Shown here: piece by piece, positions 1-10,980 of the stretch
Numbering within the stretch: position 1 is the stretch's first letter
Layout: every line of letters begins with the position of its first letter
Source: Sympetrum striolatum
Taxonomy: Eukaryota > Arthropoda > Insecta > Odonata > Libellulidae
NCBI GenBank assembly: GCA_947579665.1
Contig: OX388345.1
Span: 68,563,454 to 68,627,453, forward strand
Direction of reading: 5' to 3'
DNA: 64,000 bases
Notes under the pieces: model-generated
What the model was told of the DNA's origin: nothing
Seen by the model: only the letters and a program-made list of their open reading frames with translations
Databases searched by the model: none
Translations under genes and position numbers: made by a program

Positions 1-480
1 TCCCGATGCAAACGAAGGAGACAATAGAATTAGTAGTCGAAACGAGCTTTTTTCCTCCGTGGAACTAAGCGCACGGTCAACGAAAAGGGAAGGACATTAC
101 TCGACCACTCGCGTTACGTTCCATAACGGGGCGTCCGTGGCCGCAAGCACAACTCTCCCTAACGTGTTTCCTTTATCGAGGGACTCCCATCTAAACTCTG
201 GGGGCGTTTGCGTAGGCTTCGATGCAGGTTTACCACCTCTCCGGTCTCCAAACACAGTCTTTGAGTTTGCCTCGGTGATGTATCGCATATTCCTGACACA
301 TGGAAACGTCCTTGCCTCCGCCATTGTTATCTCTCCTTCGTCACGAGGCTCTGGAAGGAACCGTGGAGTTTGCAGCGAAATTTAATTAAACCCGTTCCCT
401 GGAAATCGCTCGGGGAGTTTCGCTTTAAAAATTTCCCTGCGTCGACAAAAATCACCTATCTTTACGACCCAGCGTCGCTG
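1..480. other. Moderately GC-rich non-coding segment
   Basis: Base composition is more balanced than in the following AT-rich DNA and CpG is frequent. A 108-residue frame on the plus strand (59-385) overlaps a 75-residue frame on the minus strand (97-324). Neither shows a recognisable domain or signal peptide, so both are probably chance frames in DNA with few stop codons. An unrecognised exon cannot be excluded. Confidence 0.4.
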
Positions 481-1631
481 ATTGAATTTACTAACTACAA
501 CAGATTTTTTAAAATATTGCGATTTTACTAATTTTAGCACCTTTATAAGTATCGCCTAAATTATGTTGCTTAAATAAATAAAATTTTCACTGAATCGTTC
601 TTAAATAAACAAAATCATGCGTTTCCACTAACCTCAACATTAACTATTCATTAAAAAATCACGAACATTGATCGCGGAAAATTAATATAATTATAAAGAC
701 ATTCATTCTACACAACTTATTTACAAGAATTAAATCTTCTTAGTAGTTTTAATAAACTTAATATATTTGTGATGATACATTAATAATTCAAATTTTTTAC
801 GATAGTTACTTAACATTTTTTAACAAATCGCATACTCGGTCTAAAAAGTAAAGTAACTTTCTATGAAGTAAATTCATTTAGCCGAGGTGCAAAAGCAACC
901 AATGAGGTCGAATAACCATTGAGCTATCAGTTTATCTTACTTTAAACATCCTAATTTGTTGCAAAGGTTTCAACATGTTAATCAAAACCTCAGTAGCATA
1001 CTTAAGTATAAACTAAGTGCATTAAAACATATACTATTATGTTTTCAACAGTAAAAAATTGATTAACACAATTCAAAGCAAAACTGAATTAACTGCGTTA
1101 CATTTGGCTCTTATTTTTATTCGTGAATGATCTACAGCGGAAAGTACTCGTTTGATAGCAGTAAAGTGTAAAATACTACTATTATTTCATTACAAATGTG
1201 CTAGGGAATTATATCATATGATGGATTCAACGTTTAAAGGTGTCAATTAACTGGAAATATTTACTGTTTCTTGTTATGTAAAATCATTACGATAAATTCT
1301 ATTCGAAGAATCTATGTAGCTTACAAAAAATAAACACATATAGAGCCATATCAGAGCTAAAATTCTCTCCATATATCCCCATTGAAAATGGAAAATTGTT
1401 GTTGTGGCAACGCGGTCTCTGTTGCTGCTTCCGAGTGAAGGGAAAAATGGAGGGGAAGCCGGCTGGAGATACGGAAGACATCACACAGGAAGGAAAGGAG
1501 GGTTGATGCGCAAGTGAAAAGCATACGGCGTCCACTCTGCGATGCAATAGGAACTGAGCGTGCCTGACCAAGGAATATTGTCGCTCTTCGTGGCTGCACG
1601 GATTTATGGATATCGAGTGATACATGTTAAA
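481..1631. other. AT-rich intergenic or intronic DNA
   Basis: The segment is rich in A/T runs with stops in all frames and no recognisable repeat. A slightly more GC-rich patch at about 1380-1620 gives two overlapping minus-strand frames with no recognisable content. I see no gene here. Confidence 0.5.
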
Positions 1632-1647
1632 CTCACGCTAGCGTGAG
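1632..1647. repeat. Perfect 16-bp palindrome
   Basis: CTCACGCTAGCGTGAG reads identically on both strands and has no spacer. A second pair of inverted GGATCC sites follows within about 50 bp (about 1662-1688). The palindrome could be a dimeric protein-binding site or simply the centre of a decayed inverted repeat. No flanking arms are evident. Confidence 0.7.
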
Positions 1648-2879
1648 ATGTTATCGGGTTAGGATCCAGAGATAGGGAGAGAGGATCCACATAGCATCCT
1701 CATGGGATTCTTTTAAACATTTTTGCGCGATGCTTTACCATGCAAGTAGTGTTATATATTTAGACTTTTGTGTAAAGGCAGAGTTTTGTCCTAATAATTT
1801 CGCGATGCCCTACTTATTCGGTTCCTTAAAAATATATTTTACCTAATTATACTCTATACTATTCGATCTGATCCCTTGGTATAATAATATACTTACTTGC
1901 ACGATTTTTCTAATATGAGATGAATTTCTGGTCTCTCAAGTTGAGACTCTTCTCTTCCTTAAATGATGTAGTGTATATCCTTGTTTTTCGCAGAAGACAC
2001 CTACGCAGATATATTAAAATGTAATACAATCTCATTTATAAAGCGCTGGATTTATATCAACCTATCTTCAGATTATCATTCCATTAATTAACTTTAAGCT
2101 ACCGTAAATATCTTCTTATAAATGATACCCACCAAAAACTCAACGAGTATGACTACTGAAATTTACCTCCTAAAATTTTCAATTGTGAACTAGATAAGTC
2201 TACTAAGCTGACACCTAAGCGATGACAATATCCTTTTGAAATTTCATAATGAATGGAATAACTGAAAAATTCTTGACTGGATAGAGATATATACTACAAT
2301 GAATTCAAAATCACACAAATTAGACAAATACACACTCGTACGTTAATTTTCACGATTTATTTCAAGGTAGATTCTAATGACACAGATATTATATTATAAA
2401 TCTCTAATTTGATGCCGTAATAATACTTGACATATAAAACCTGTTTATACCTGGAAATGAAGTAAATTCGAATTGGGGAAATGGGGCATATGATTATAAT
2501 AAAAAAGAAAATCTTAGGGATTTGGAAAGCTTGGACATTAATACTATATAAACCTATCTATGCAATCTTATTATCCTGATGTTTGCGTAAAAAAGAGTAT
2601 AAATGCTCGAGTAACATTATAAATTGCTCGACAAAGTCTTCGTAGAAGTAAAAAATAGTATCCTAAAAGATATATCGTTTCTTTACCCTCAGAAAGAATT
2701 CCTTATGTGATAGTGTTTTGTAGCGGATTATCTAATCAGAAAGTTCTGAAAGAAATTAAATTTTATTTTAAACAATATAGATAATAATGAACAAAAATTA
2801 ATTATATAAGATAAACAATGAATACAATAAGATTATACTTTTGTTACACCACTGTCCAATCATTATTTACAGTGTTATG
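1648..2879. other. AT-rich DNA without recognisable genes
   Basis: Stops are dense in all six frames and no open frame of note exists. No tandem repeat, terminal inverted repeat or tRNA-like sequence was seen. Confidence 0.5.
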
Positions 2880-3800
2880 AGGCCACAATCATTGAAGAAA
2901 AATACATAAACAACGCGCGTTAATCCCTTAACTTTCAAACTAAACCACGTTTTAGTCCGAAAGCACGGGCGAATCCTCCCACTCATCAAATTCACTCCAA
3001 GCTTAAAAAAACCGGAATCAATCGAGAGCAAGAGGACTTCCAAATAGCGTACGTCCACCAAATGAACCGAATTCAAGAAGAATTTCCTCGCCCGCGGCAG
3101 TTGCCGGCTCGCGTTTCCGCAACAAAAAGGCCCGAATTTCGACACGCCCGTATGAATATCAGAGCGAGAGCTGCGACCGCAAAGCCCACGCACGCGTTCG
3201 CACATAAAAATGCCAGCCGAGGCGAAATAAAAAAATAAAACATCCCTCGAACCAGATTGAAAATAATATTATTCTCGAAAAATCGCGACACCGCGAGAGA
3301 GAATCGCGACACCGCGAAAGAGAATCGGGACACCGCGAAAGAGGCGGGGGTTACGACGGACTTTGGTAGGGATGCAGTGGGGATGGCCGAAATCATTTGT
3401 TTCGCATCCCCCCCGGGATGGCGGCGTTCACGTGACACCCCTTCCCCCGTGAACGTGACACCGATCTGGCCGATCGAACGGTTCGGCGTGCTTTTTTTGC
3501 GGGGAAGTGGAGCGCGGTTGTTTGGGTCGTCGCTTAGCGGGTCCCTTCGTCTCCCTTTTCCGCGAGGGAAATTGCCGGCGAGGAACTTCCCAGGCGGACT
3601 AATTCTCAGAAAGCTGTTTCCACGTCCGGAGCGAGAGTCGGTAAAAGGTTTGTTCTGAAAAAGTTTCTTCTCTTTTAAACTCCCGACAAATTGCGTCCCC
3701 GGCGAGGAAGCGTTACTCACCGGCGAGGGCGTTCTTTTCTCTTCGGAGCGAATGACTCGTCCCGATATATACGTCCGTTCGCGAGTGTGAACGTATTGCA
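2880..3800. other. GC/CpG-rich island
   Basis: The segment is GC-rich with abundant CpG, in sharp contrast to its AT-rich flanks. It contains long frames on both strands (3073-3801 minus, 242 aa; 3257-3658 plus, 133 aa), as expected where stop codons are rare. An E-box CACGTG lies at 3429-3434, and CGTGACACC recurs about 26 bp downstream. The absence of CpG depletion suggests low germline methylation, but no promoter or transcript can be shown from the sequence. Confidence 0.5.
3281..3343. repeat. 21-bp tandem repeat, three copies
   Basis: Three head-to-tail units of 21 bp start at 3281, 3302 and 3323, each built on AATCGCGACACCGCGAAAGA plus a final G. They differ by only one or two bases, so the array is recent or conserved. 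The 21-bp period preserves reading frame (NRDTAKE on the plus strand), but the flanking frame has no recognisable protein features. Confidence 0.9.
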
Positions 3801-3899
3801 AGATGGTGAATTCACCGGGACTGATGATCGTGCAAAATCTTCATCATTACCAAGATGCTACGTGACTTAAGATAGATGTCATCAGCGGATGATGATCCA

Positions 3900-4584
3900 G
3901 ATTTAGGATGGGGATTATGGTGTCCCAAAAAAGTAGTAGTCATTTTTCTAACGCATACCCTCTATTTGTTTCTATTTGGCCTTATTAACTCCACTAATAA
4001 TTATTATTGCTTTTGGATTATGTTAACCCGTGCCGACTCAATGCCAAACAATTTCGAGAAATGAAAATTTGTACCGACAAGGGGACCACCAGGTTAGTGG
4101 AAAATCAACTAACGGATTTGCACGAATATTTCAGGAGCAACTTTACTTAAAATTAGTGGAGATATGACCGACCGTTTAACTCAAAGGGCCTTTGTTTATA
4201 AAAATTAGCAACTGAATATAGGAGTTAGGCAATCACAAAATACACGTGCATTTCTATATAGATCTCGAGTTAATAGGAAATTGTTTTCTCCCATTTCTTT
4301 TAGTGATTACTTATTTTTTTGCGATTAAATTTCATCATGTTACCCTCCAAGCATCCTTTAATTTAGTTAGCATTTATTCTAATATACATTACTTCGTTCA
4401 GAGGGCTAGAATCGAAAAAAGTGGCAAAAAATAATAAAGTGGATTTCGTATGGTCGAACTTTGGATCTTCGCATATATATGAAGCATATTAATAAGGCCA
4501 AATAAAAAAGGGTATGCGTATTTGATTTTGCAAATAAAATCTTCCCTTATATCTTGAGACACCCAAATTGGGACGCTCAATAAA
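3900..4584. mobile_element. Fold-back (long inverted repeat) element
   Basis: Arms at about 3919-3990 and 4488-4563 are inverted copies. Both contain CGCATACCC followed by TATTTGGCCTTATTAA, and both have GGTGTCYCAA towards the outer edge. Weaker similarity continues out to about 3900 and 4584. The AT-rich interior encodes nothing recognisable, since its two short frames simply read through the arms. This architecture fits a non-autonomous DNA transposon. No target-site duplication was found, so the exact ends and superfamily are unknown. Confidence 0.65.
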
Positions 4585-5640
4585 TTAGAGATTTCACTTC
4601 AGACTCCATTACTTTAGAATTATTAATAACCTTTGATACAATTCACACGAAAATGGCTATGATACCGGTTTCTGCATTAAATAATATTAAAAAAACGTTA
4701 TTTGTAATATGATTCACTAAATATTTGGACCCATAAATGTGGTTTGATTCGTAATTCTGAGCTAGGGCCTGTGACGCAAAAAAATTGTCTTAGCTCATAC
4801 TGCCTAATAAGCATCATCAGAGTAGCACGTTGCGATAAGAAATTCAACAGAAAATTTTAATATATGTATATTTCATGGTTTTTATAAAATTACGATAAAT
4901 TTGGTCCTACTTGAAAAAATATATGGACCACAATATTTACTTACGCACATTTATGTAAACTTGATTGACAAATATTTTAGATTTTAGAATAAAAAGAAAT
5001 ACTTCATCAATTCCTAATTTCACTAGATGTACATGTTTAAATGAGTAAATAATTTCATCATAATTACCACAAATTAAAATTAGTGTTATTGCTATTGATT
5101 GAGTTAATCTTATTTGTACAATCTTTGGGACACGGAATTTAATTATGTCCTTCTTTCTTTTCAGGTAAGCCTCTTCAGCCGTAGAGTATAAGAACAACTT
5201 CATAGCCTGTACTTGAAGTAAGTATTGCTATTTGTACTGGTTAGAGCAATTTACACCAAGTTTTATCATAAACGAGTAAAAATAGATAAGGAACAAAAAA
5301 ATACTAAATAAATAGAACTATGAGAATAAATAGACTATGGAACTAATTTAAATAAATTTTTCGGTACGATATTGCAAAATATTAAGACCTAAAATTAGTT
5401 TTATGGCATTACATTTATCGGTAAATTCAATATATTTTAGAATCAACTGCTTGGGCCGTGACTCAATATATTTTTATCAACACATCAACATATGCGTACG
5501 TTTTAAGGGTTATTGTAACAAAAATAACCCATGATATTTGAAGTATCAACCTTACACGTGTAATTGCTGAGATTCAAGATCATTCAGAGACTAAAAATCC
5601 CGCAGAAAAGTTAAGAGAAACCATTCCAAATTCACTTACG
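4585..5640. other. AT-rich DNA without recognisable genes
   Basis: The stretch is AT-rich. An 88-residue minus-strand frame at 4937-5203 is Lys/Ile-rich and matches no family I recognise. I regard it as a chance frame. Confidence 0.45.
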
Positions 5641-5942
5641 GAACGCACTCAAATTTACCGACCGCATTAGCAGACATCAGGTATCTGAATCGCAAAGACG
5701 GATAAAAGCCGCGATAGAGCGTTCACCTCGACAAACCCAAAATTAGTTCCTCCGGATTCAAATCGTACACACTCAATCAACGGTTACACGGGGACCTATT
5801 AGACCAGGAAGGGAAACCGCGCGGACCTTTATAGGATCCCGCGACACTTCCTAAGATTCGGCGCGTCGTATATCCCCGTAGCGATGTCTTTCGAGGAGTC
5901 GCGAACCCATCGGGCAAAGGCGAGAAGGAAACCGGATCGGCA
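5641..5942. other. GC-rich segment beside a MITE
   Basis: CpG-rich sequence leads up to the left end of the element at 5943. A 66-residue minus frame (5777-5977) runs into that element and has no recognisable features. It may be host sequence or an unrecognised outer part of the transposon. Confidence 0.4.
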
Positions 5943-6139
5943 GAGATAGCGTGACCCGACAACTCAGAGTGTGACAACTTATCGGACCCGACAACTCATC
6001 GTGCGACAACTGACCGGGAGATAGCTCATTGCGCGAACAACAGATCGCTACGACAATTCAAATAATATAATATAAAATTTTGGAATGTTAAAACAATTGA
6101 GTGGTAGTCTTTTTACCGATTGGTGATTAAACTATTTAA

Positions 6140-6151
6140 TAAGTTATCAAT
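6140..6151. repeat. Target-site duplication, 3'-side copy
   Basis: TAAGTTATCAAT abuts the (GAA)n tail of the non-LTR fragment. Its partner is TAAGTTATTAAT at 6517-6528, at the truncated 5' end, with 11 of 12 bases identical. Confidence 0.7.
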
Positions 6152-6170
6152 TCTTCTTCTTCTTCTTCTG
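6152..6170 (-). repeat. (GAA)n 3' tail of the non-LTR insertion
   Basis: A TTC/CTT microsatellite on the plus strand reads as (GAAGAA)n on the minus strand, directly after the decayed coding end. A simple-repeat 3' tail is the usual ending of RTE/CR1-like retrotransposons. Confidence 0.8.
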
Positions 6171-6516
6171 CCTATCCATTAATGGATGCTAGCGATCACA
6201 TTTTGCATTTCGTTCCCCTTGGTTGCTGTGCGTATTAGTCTCTCAGAAGTTGGTAATCGAGCCGATTGTTTTATGTTATCCATCCAAGATGTTCCATCCT
6301 CTTCTTTTTTCACCTTCAATTTTCCTTACGATTATCAACTGAAGATGGTATTTTTTTGTGTAACCTAGATATGCCTTTTTATTATTTTTAATTGTTAATA
6401 ACAGTCCTTCCTGTTTTTGTATTCGTTTGAATAATTCTTCATTACCTGCTCTTTCCGTCCATGATTTAATCCTGTGGTAAGTCCATATTTCGAATGCCTC
6501 GATCTTAGTATCAATA
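6152..6516 (-). pseudogene. Non-LTR retrotransposon reverse-transcriptase C-terminal fragment (5'-truncated)
   Basis: Read on the minus strand, the sequence encodes KIEAFEIWTYHRIKSW, then an NEELFKRI-like stretch and KIEGEKRRGW. This is the well-known conserved tail of RTE/CR1-like non-LTR elements downstream of the RT domain. After a one-base frameshift near 6285 it continues as WMDNIKQSARLPTSERLI and ends about 25 codons later in IASIH and a stop. A (GAA)n tail follows at 6152-6170. Homology to this tail starts exactly where TAAGTTATTAAT (6517-6528) lies. The same 12-mer with one mismatch, TAAGTTATCAAT, lies at 6140-6151 on the other side. That is a target-site duplication, so this is one complete, 5'-truncated, dead insertion inside the surrounding MITE. 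Confidence 0.85.
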
Positions 6517-6682
6517 TAAGTTATTAATATTATAATATATTCAGTAATTAATAAATCGCACAATTAGGTGTCATCCGGTCAGCTGTCGCACTATGAGTTG
6601 CTGCACTCTGTGATGTCGCACTCTGAGTTGTTGCACTATGAGTTATCGTATTCTGAATTGTCTCACTTGTCACGGAATCTCA

Positions 6683-6733
6683 CTGTTTCGGATCTCTCTC
6701 TCTCTCGGTGAGAGAGAGAGAGATCCGAAACAG
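6683..6733. repeat. Perfect 24-bp-arm hairpin with 3-nt loop
   Basis: CTGTTTCGGATC followed by (TC)6 is mirrored exactly by (GA)6 and GATCCGAAACAG around a GGT loop. All 24 pairs match. It abuts the right end of the MITE at 5943-6680. A perfect short-loop palindrome is unstable in DNA, so its intactness suggests recent origin. Confidence 0.9.
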
Positions 6734-7490
6734 GCCTGAATCCGCCTTGCGCACGGGTCATTTGAGCTTCTCTCCCGATTCTGCCAAACGGCTCGACTCC
6801 TTGCCTCCCTTTCCTCGCCCAGACGCCAAACGCCACCGAAATAATCGGCGCGGACTCATTCGATGTCATGGACGATAAATCCTTCTTTCGCGCTCTCCTA
6901 GCTTTAATTTCCTCGCCGTGACTCCGGCGGGAACAAAACGAGAGCTGAGACGCCGAACTTCAAAGAAAAACGAGGAGAAACGAACTCTCTGGCACGCTCC
7001 GAGAAAGCGGGAACAAAGGGGCGTCTTATGGAGCCAAGAAGGGAAAGGTTAAAACGGCGGTAGGAACGTCGCCTGCTGGCAAAGAATACAGAACATTCGA
7101 GAACGAAGGCATCGCGATCATTTGTCGAATTTATCGGTGCAATAAATGCAGCGTGGTTGGGTGGAACGATGCGTAGATCATATCGCGACAAACGGATTCG
7201 GTCGGCGATTAAAAGCTTTGCGAAATCATTTTGGTCGCGGCGATGATGATTTTTGCCGGCGCTATAGAACGAGTAATTTCCGCGGGAGGTAATGGTGGAA
7301 GTAATGAAAAGGGGTAGTTACCCGAATGTCTTGAGCAAAGTTGCAATTGTTTCCAGAGTGCCGCTTTAGCCGAGGATGTGATTCGTTCTAAATCCCGGCT
7401 ACGTGTACCATTGAACCCATTCAATACCCGGGGCCCAATAAAAGCGAGGTTATGTGAAATGCGGAATTGACCGGTCGGGGTTTGCTTTGC
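6734..7490. other. GC/CpG-rich island
   Basis: The segment is GC- and CpG-rich, with three short minus-strand frames (6663-6869, 6904-7191, 7209-7424) that lack recognisable domains. Similar islands recur through the window. I see no splice-consistent exon. Confidence 0.45.
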
Positions 7491-8732
7491 GGTCCTTTTA
7501 TGGATTAGCTTACCGTAATATTGTCATTACGGATCTTTACTCATCGTTTCGTTTCATGAAGTACTTTTATAATTGGAGTTTCACTGCTCGAGGCATCGCA
7601 TAAACACAGAAAGGAAAGAATATTATCAATTATGTCGCCTTACGAGTTACTTCAGCAGTGGTGTAACGTTATAATCTAGAGTCATGTACCTACAGTATAT
7701 AAATATCTGCGAGAGTTTGATTTTATATTGTACAGAGTAAGTTTCTGTATTTTGAGTGCCTGAATTTACCACAAAATGCACACAATACCGATAGATATTT
7801 AAAATTAATTAAAGAATTCTGATACAAGAGAACTCATGAACGTAAATTGGACAGTCATTGGAACTTTTGATTTATTTGCTGAAATAACTTTATGTAAAAC
7901 ACTATTGCAATTAGTTAAGTCACTTCGATTTCTTTAAAGAAAACCAAAATATTTATGAAATCGGAGGAAAAAACAACGGATATATTCTTGAGATTTTCAT
8001 AAAATTACACTAATCTACCGTTTCATTTAATATTATTCTATTTGATATCCCATAATTCGAACCCACATATGTATTACCTCATAAGTTTTAAATTAAATGA
8101 GCTACATAAGATAGAACGCGAAAAACGTAAGTGCAGTATTTAAGGATTGCAATCCGTTGTCTTGAATATTGATCAATATAACTTTAACTCGCGGTTCTTA
8201 TCTTCTCCAAAATTTAGGAATTGAAGCATAGGAAGGCATGGCATTCATAGACCATAAAAATCCTTGGTAAAATTATAATAGAGGCATAAAAGAAATAATC
8301 AAAATGCATCACTGCAACAAATTAAATTATCTACGTATATAAATGAAGAGAATAATCTATAGTTTTAAGGGAAGCAATGGAATAGCTGACCTTAGATTGC
8401 TGCTCCATTTCTATCAACTAGGAGTACTGCATCTTGAGAAAGCGTGACTTGTTATCTATGTTCTCATTTAAGGCACCAATTGCTTGGTTTAAATCACTGT
8501 TTGGTTTATTTCCATTTCTTTTAGATGAAGTGATAGATGTTCCAAAATTAAACGAATACGTTATAAATCCGATCACTAGATTGAACATTAAAATTTACTC
8601 TTTTATCCAAAAATTCATTTGCGATCGAAATACATACTCTTGTTTAATTAAAACAAGTGGACATGGACTGGCTAATCTCATTTACGAAAGGCATGGGATC
8701 TCTTTAAATCACGCCTCATCCTAAGATGAGGT
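7491..8732. other. AT-rich DNA upstream of the NUMT
   Basis: Nothing recognisable was seen. A 96-residue plus frame at 8434-8724 ends just before the NUMT but is not in the nad5 frame and resembles no mitochondrial protein I know, so I do not call it a gene. Confidence 0.45.
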
Positions 8733-9270
8733 TCCCTCGTTCATTCTTCTACTTTAGTTACTGCAGGTGTTTATTTGATGATTCGTTTTAATGTTTTAGT
8801 AATAGAGACTGGAGTAGGAAAATATTTATTATTAATTGGAGGTATGACTATGTTTATATCTGGTTTAGGTGCTAATTATGAATTTGACTTTAAAAAAATT
8901 ATTGCTTTATCTACTTTAAGACAGTTGGGTTTAATAATAAGAATCCTATCAATAGGGTACCCTGAGTTAGCCTTTTTTCATCTTTTAACTCACGCTTTAT
9001 TTAAGGCTTTATTGTTTATATGTGCAGGCGTTATTATTCATAATGTGGGGGATTGTCAAGACATCCGATTTATGGGAGGATTAGTAAATTTTTTTCCTTT
9101 GACTGCTTCTTGCTTTATAGTGTCTAACCTAGCACTTTGTGGTTTTCCATTCTTGGCTGGGTTTTATTCTAAGGACTTAATTTTAGAGATATGCTTACTG
9201 TCAAACTTAAATTTAATTAGCTTTGTATTTTATTTCTTTTCTACTGGTCTTACAGCATGCTATACTTATA
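8733..9270 (+). pseudogene. Nuclear mitochondrial insertion (NUMT): internal part of NADH dehydrogenase subunit 5
   Basis: The frame reads S-L-V-H-S-S-T-L-V-T-A-G-V-Y-L and then follows ND5, the proton-pumping membrane subunit of complex I, almost colinearly. Landmarks are SGLGANYEFDFKKIIAL, FFHLLTHALFKALLF with its conserved His and Lys, NLALCGFPFLAGFYSKDLIL and FFSTGLTACYT. Similarity starts near 8733-8739 and is lost near 9265-9270, so both gene ends are missing (about 178 of some 570 residues). AGA occurs twice at positions that are serine in ND5 (STL-S-QLG; MM-S-IL) and ATA at methionine positions, so the mitochondrial code applies. In the nuclear code it would give wrong residues. There is no frameshift or stop across 530 bp, so the transfer looks young. 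Mis-joined mitochondrial DNA is the alternative. Confidence 0.93.
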
Positions 9271-10980
9271 TAGCATATATATAGCCACAAAGCGTTTCAT
9301 AGCAAAAGGCATTAAAGATTCACTCCTAAATACGAAGCCCATTTTAGTTCAATCAAAAATTTCGGACTCCAAATTTTGGAATAATCTCATTTTTAATTTT
9401 GAAAATATATTTAAGCGGCAAAAGATAAATTGCAATCCACCTTTATGGTGGATTTAAATTTATTTCTGCACCTTTTCTCACTGAGAATACAATTTTTAAT
9501 CCTGAAATTAAAAGTTGTTAAATTAATGCTCGGATTAATCTTTGATGAAAACGTAGGCAGCTGGAGAGCTGAAACGAGCGTCACGTATCACGATGACTTA
9601 TTTACACTCCACCATCAGCTGTTAATCATTAAAGGGGAGACTTTGATATAAAAGTTTCCTCAGAATGTTTTTCGGTTGATCGGTAAAGTGGAGAAAGCTA
9701 TGAAGTTACAGACTGAACTAATTTAAGCGAAGCTTCTTTTTATCAACACGTTAATTATGATGGGATTAAATATACTTGCATTACAAAAGAATACGTATGA
9801 ATTTGTATTGCGGGCATAAGAAGTATCCTTTGCAGTAGGCAACCAAACACTCTAAACTAGAGGCGTATTGCCTAACCTCCAGGCAAGTCTACTCGCCCCC
9901 CCCCTGGCGATTACGCTTGTAGCCTCTGTTTTACCGTATTTAAACCATTGATTAGTGCAGAAGTAATTGAGTAGCCTATCATACTAAAAGAATATTCTTT
10001 ATATTTGAAGTGTGCATTGAGAGGTATGCTAAAATCTATGCAGAACGTGACAGAATTTCCTGAAATCTTGCCTATTATGGGGAAATTTCTGCTACAAGTT
10101 TCCTTAGGGCGTGACAGTTTATAGTATCATCAAATCCTCCTATTCTTTACTATTCCTCTATTACTGGACTCGTTTTCACTGCTCCCATAAAAAATATTGC
10201 CCTCTTATCGTCACATTCTACCCCCTTACCTTTAGCTATATAATCCCAAATTTATTTTTATTTGTTTATTAATGTTTTTTTAATATCCCTTACATTCTCC
10301 ATTACTTATCACCTATAAAGTAATAAAAGTGTAATATCACCTACCTGATAAATTTAGTGGGATATTCGATGAAAATTTCCGTTCAAATCCGATAAGACTG
10401 AATATAAGAAGTCACTCAATAAAATAGTTGGTAATGTTTGAAATATGTAAGGCAAATATCATAATGCTCTAAGCTAGCTAAAGTAAGTAATAAAGAATGT
10501 AATGCCGCTGTAAATTTCCGCAGTGAATCAGAATAATATATTGTGATACACTTCCAATTTACAATTTCAGTTTCTAATTGTAAATATCAACCCCATTTTT
10601 CATCCACGACTACGAGAAAAAATGCGAAAAATTAAAGACAGTTTTGTTCATGGAGTCGTTATTATAAGATATTTTTTCGTGAAGTATTTCACGTATATTT
10701 TCATTTGAAGGCTTATAACTCTATTTACTATTCATTAATCACTAAATTAAATGTTTCTAAGAGAAACATGACTTTTAAACCTATTTTTTGTCTCCCTCTG
10801 CCCCTTCTTACCAGAATTTAATTTCATACAATTGTAGATAAAGTAGTTGTTTCCTTCGTTAAAAAATGCAAATCAATAACGTAACTTTAGAAACATCTTG
10901 AAGATAGTATTATAGAGGATAGACATCGGACTTTTGCACAGTGGAGCATCAGCTATGATGGTAGAGCAAACCGATAATCC
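9271..10980. other. AT-rich DNA downstream of the NUMT
   Basis: Two short frames (9257-9457, 9430-9651) follow the NUMT but are not ND5 and match nothing I recognise. A run of nine C residues lies at 9896-9904. A small hairpin CGTGAA-GTAT-TTCACG lies at about 10678-10693. No gene or mobile element was otherwise seen. Confidence 0.45.

Larger units (their letters stand above)
5943..6680. mobile_element. MITE with multiple subterminal repeats, interrupted by a retrotransposon
   Basis: The two ends are inverted: GAGATAGCGTGAC at 5943-5955 corresponds to GTCACGGAATCTC at 6669-6681, with two mismatches. Inside each end lies a cluster of a ~16-bp motif, consensus CAACTCAKAGTGCGAC. There are about three copies at 5960-6037 and about five, in opposite orientation, at 6575-6660. 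Both clusters run into TGACCGG. Such subterminal clusters are typical transposase-binding regions of non-autonomous DNA transposons. Removing the nested insertion at 6152-6516 leaves an element of about 370 bp. The superfamily is not identified. Confidence 0.7.

Noticed and set aside
3073..3801. 242-residue open frame on the minus strand, longest in the window
   Set aside because: It lies in a CpG-rich island, overlaps long frames on other strands and frames, and includes the 21-bp repeat. The composition is Arg/Pro/Ser-rich with no domain. Length is explained by few stop codons.
8434..8724. 96-residue frame immediately upstream of the NUMT, as a possible extension of the mitochondrial insert
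   Set aside because: Not in the nad5 frame and does not resemble the ND5 region that should precede it or any other mitochondrial protein, in either genetic code as far as I can tell.
9257..9651. Short frames after the NUMT as the ND5 C-terminus
   Set aside because: ND5-like residues stop at about 9267; the following frames do not continue the family sequence.
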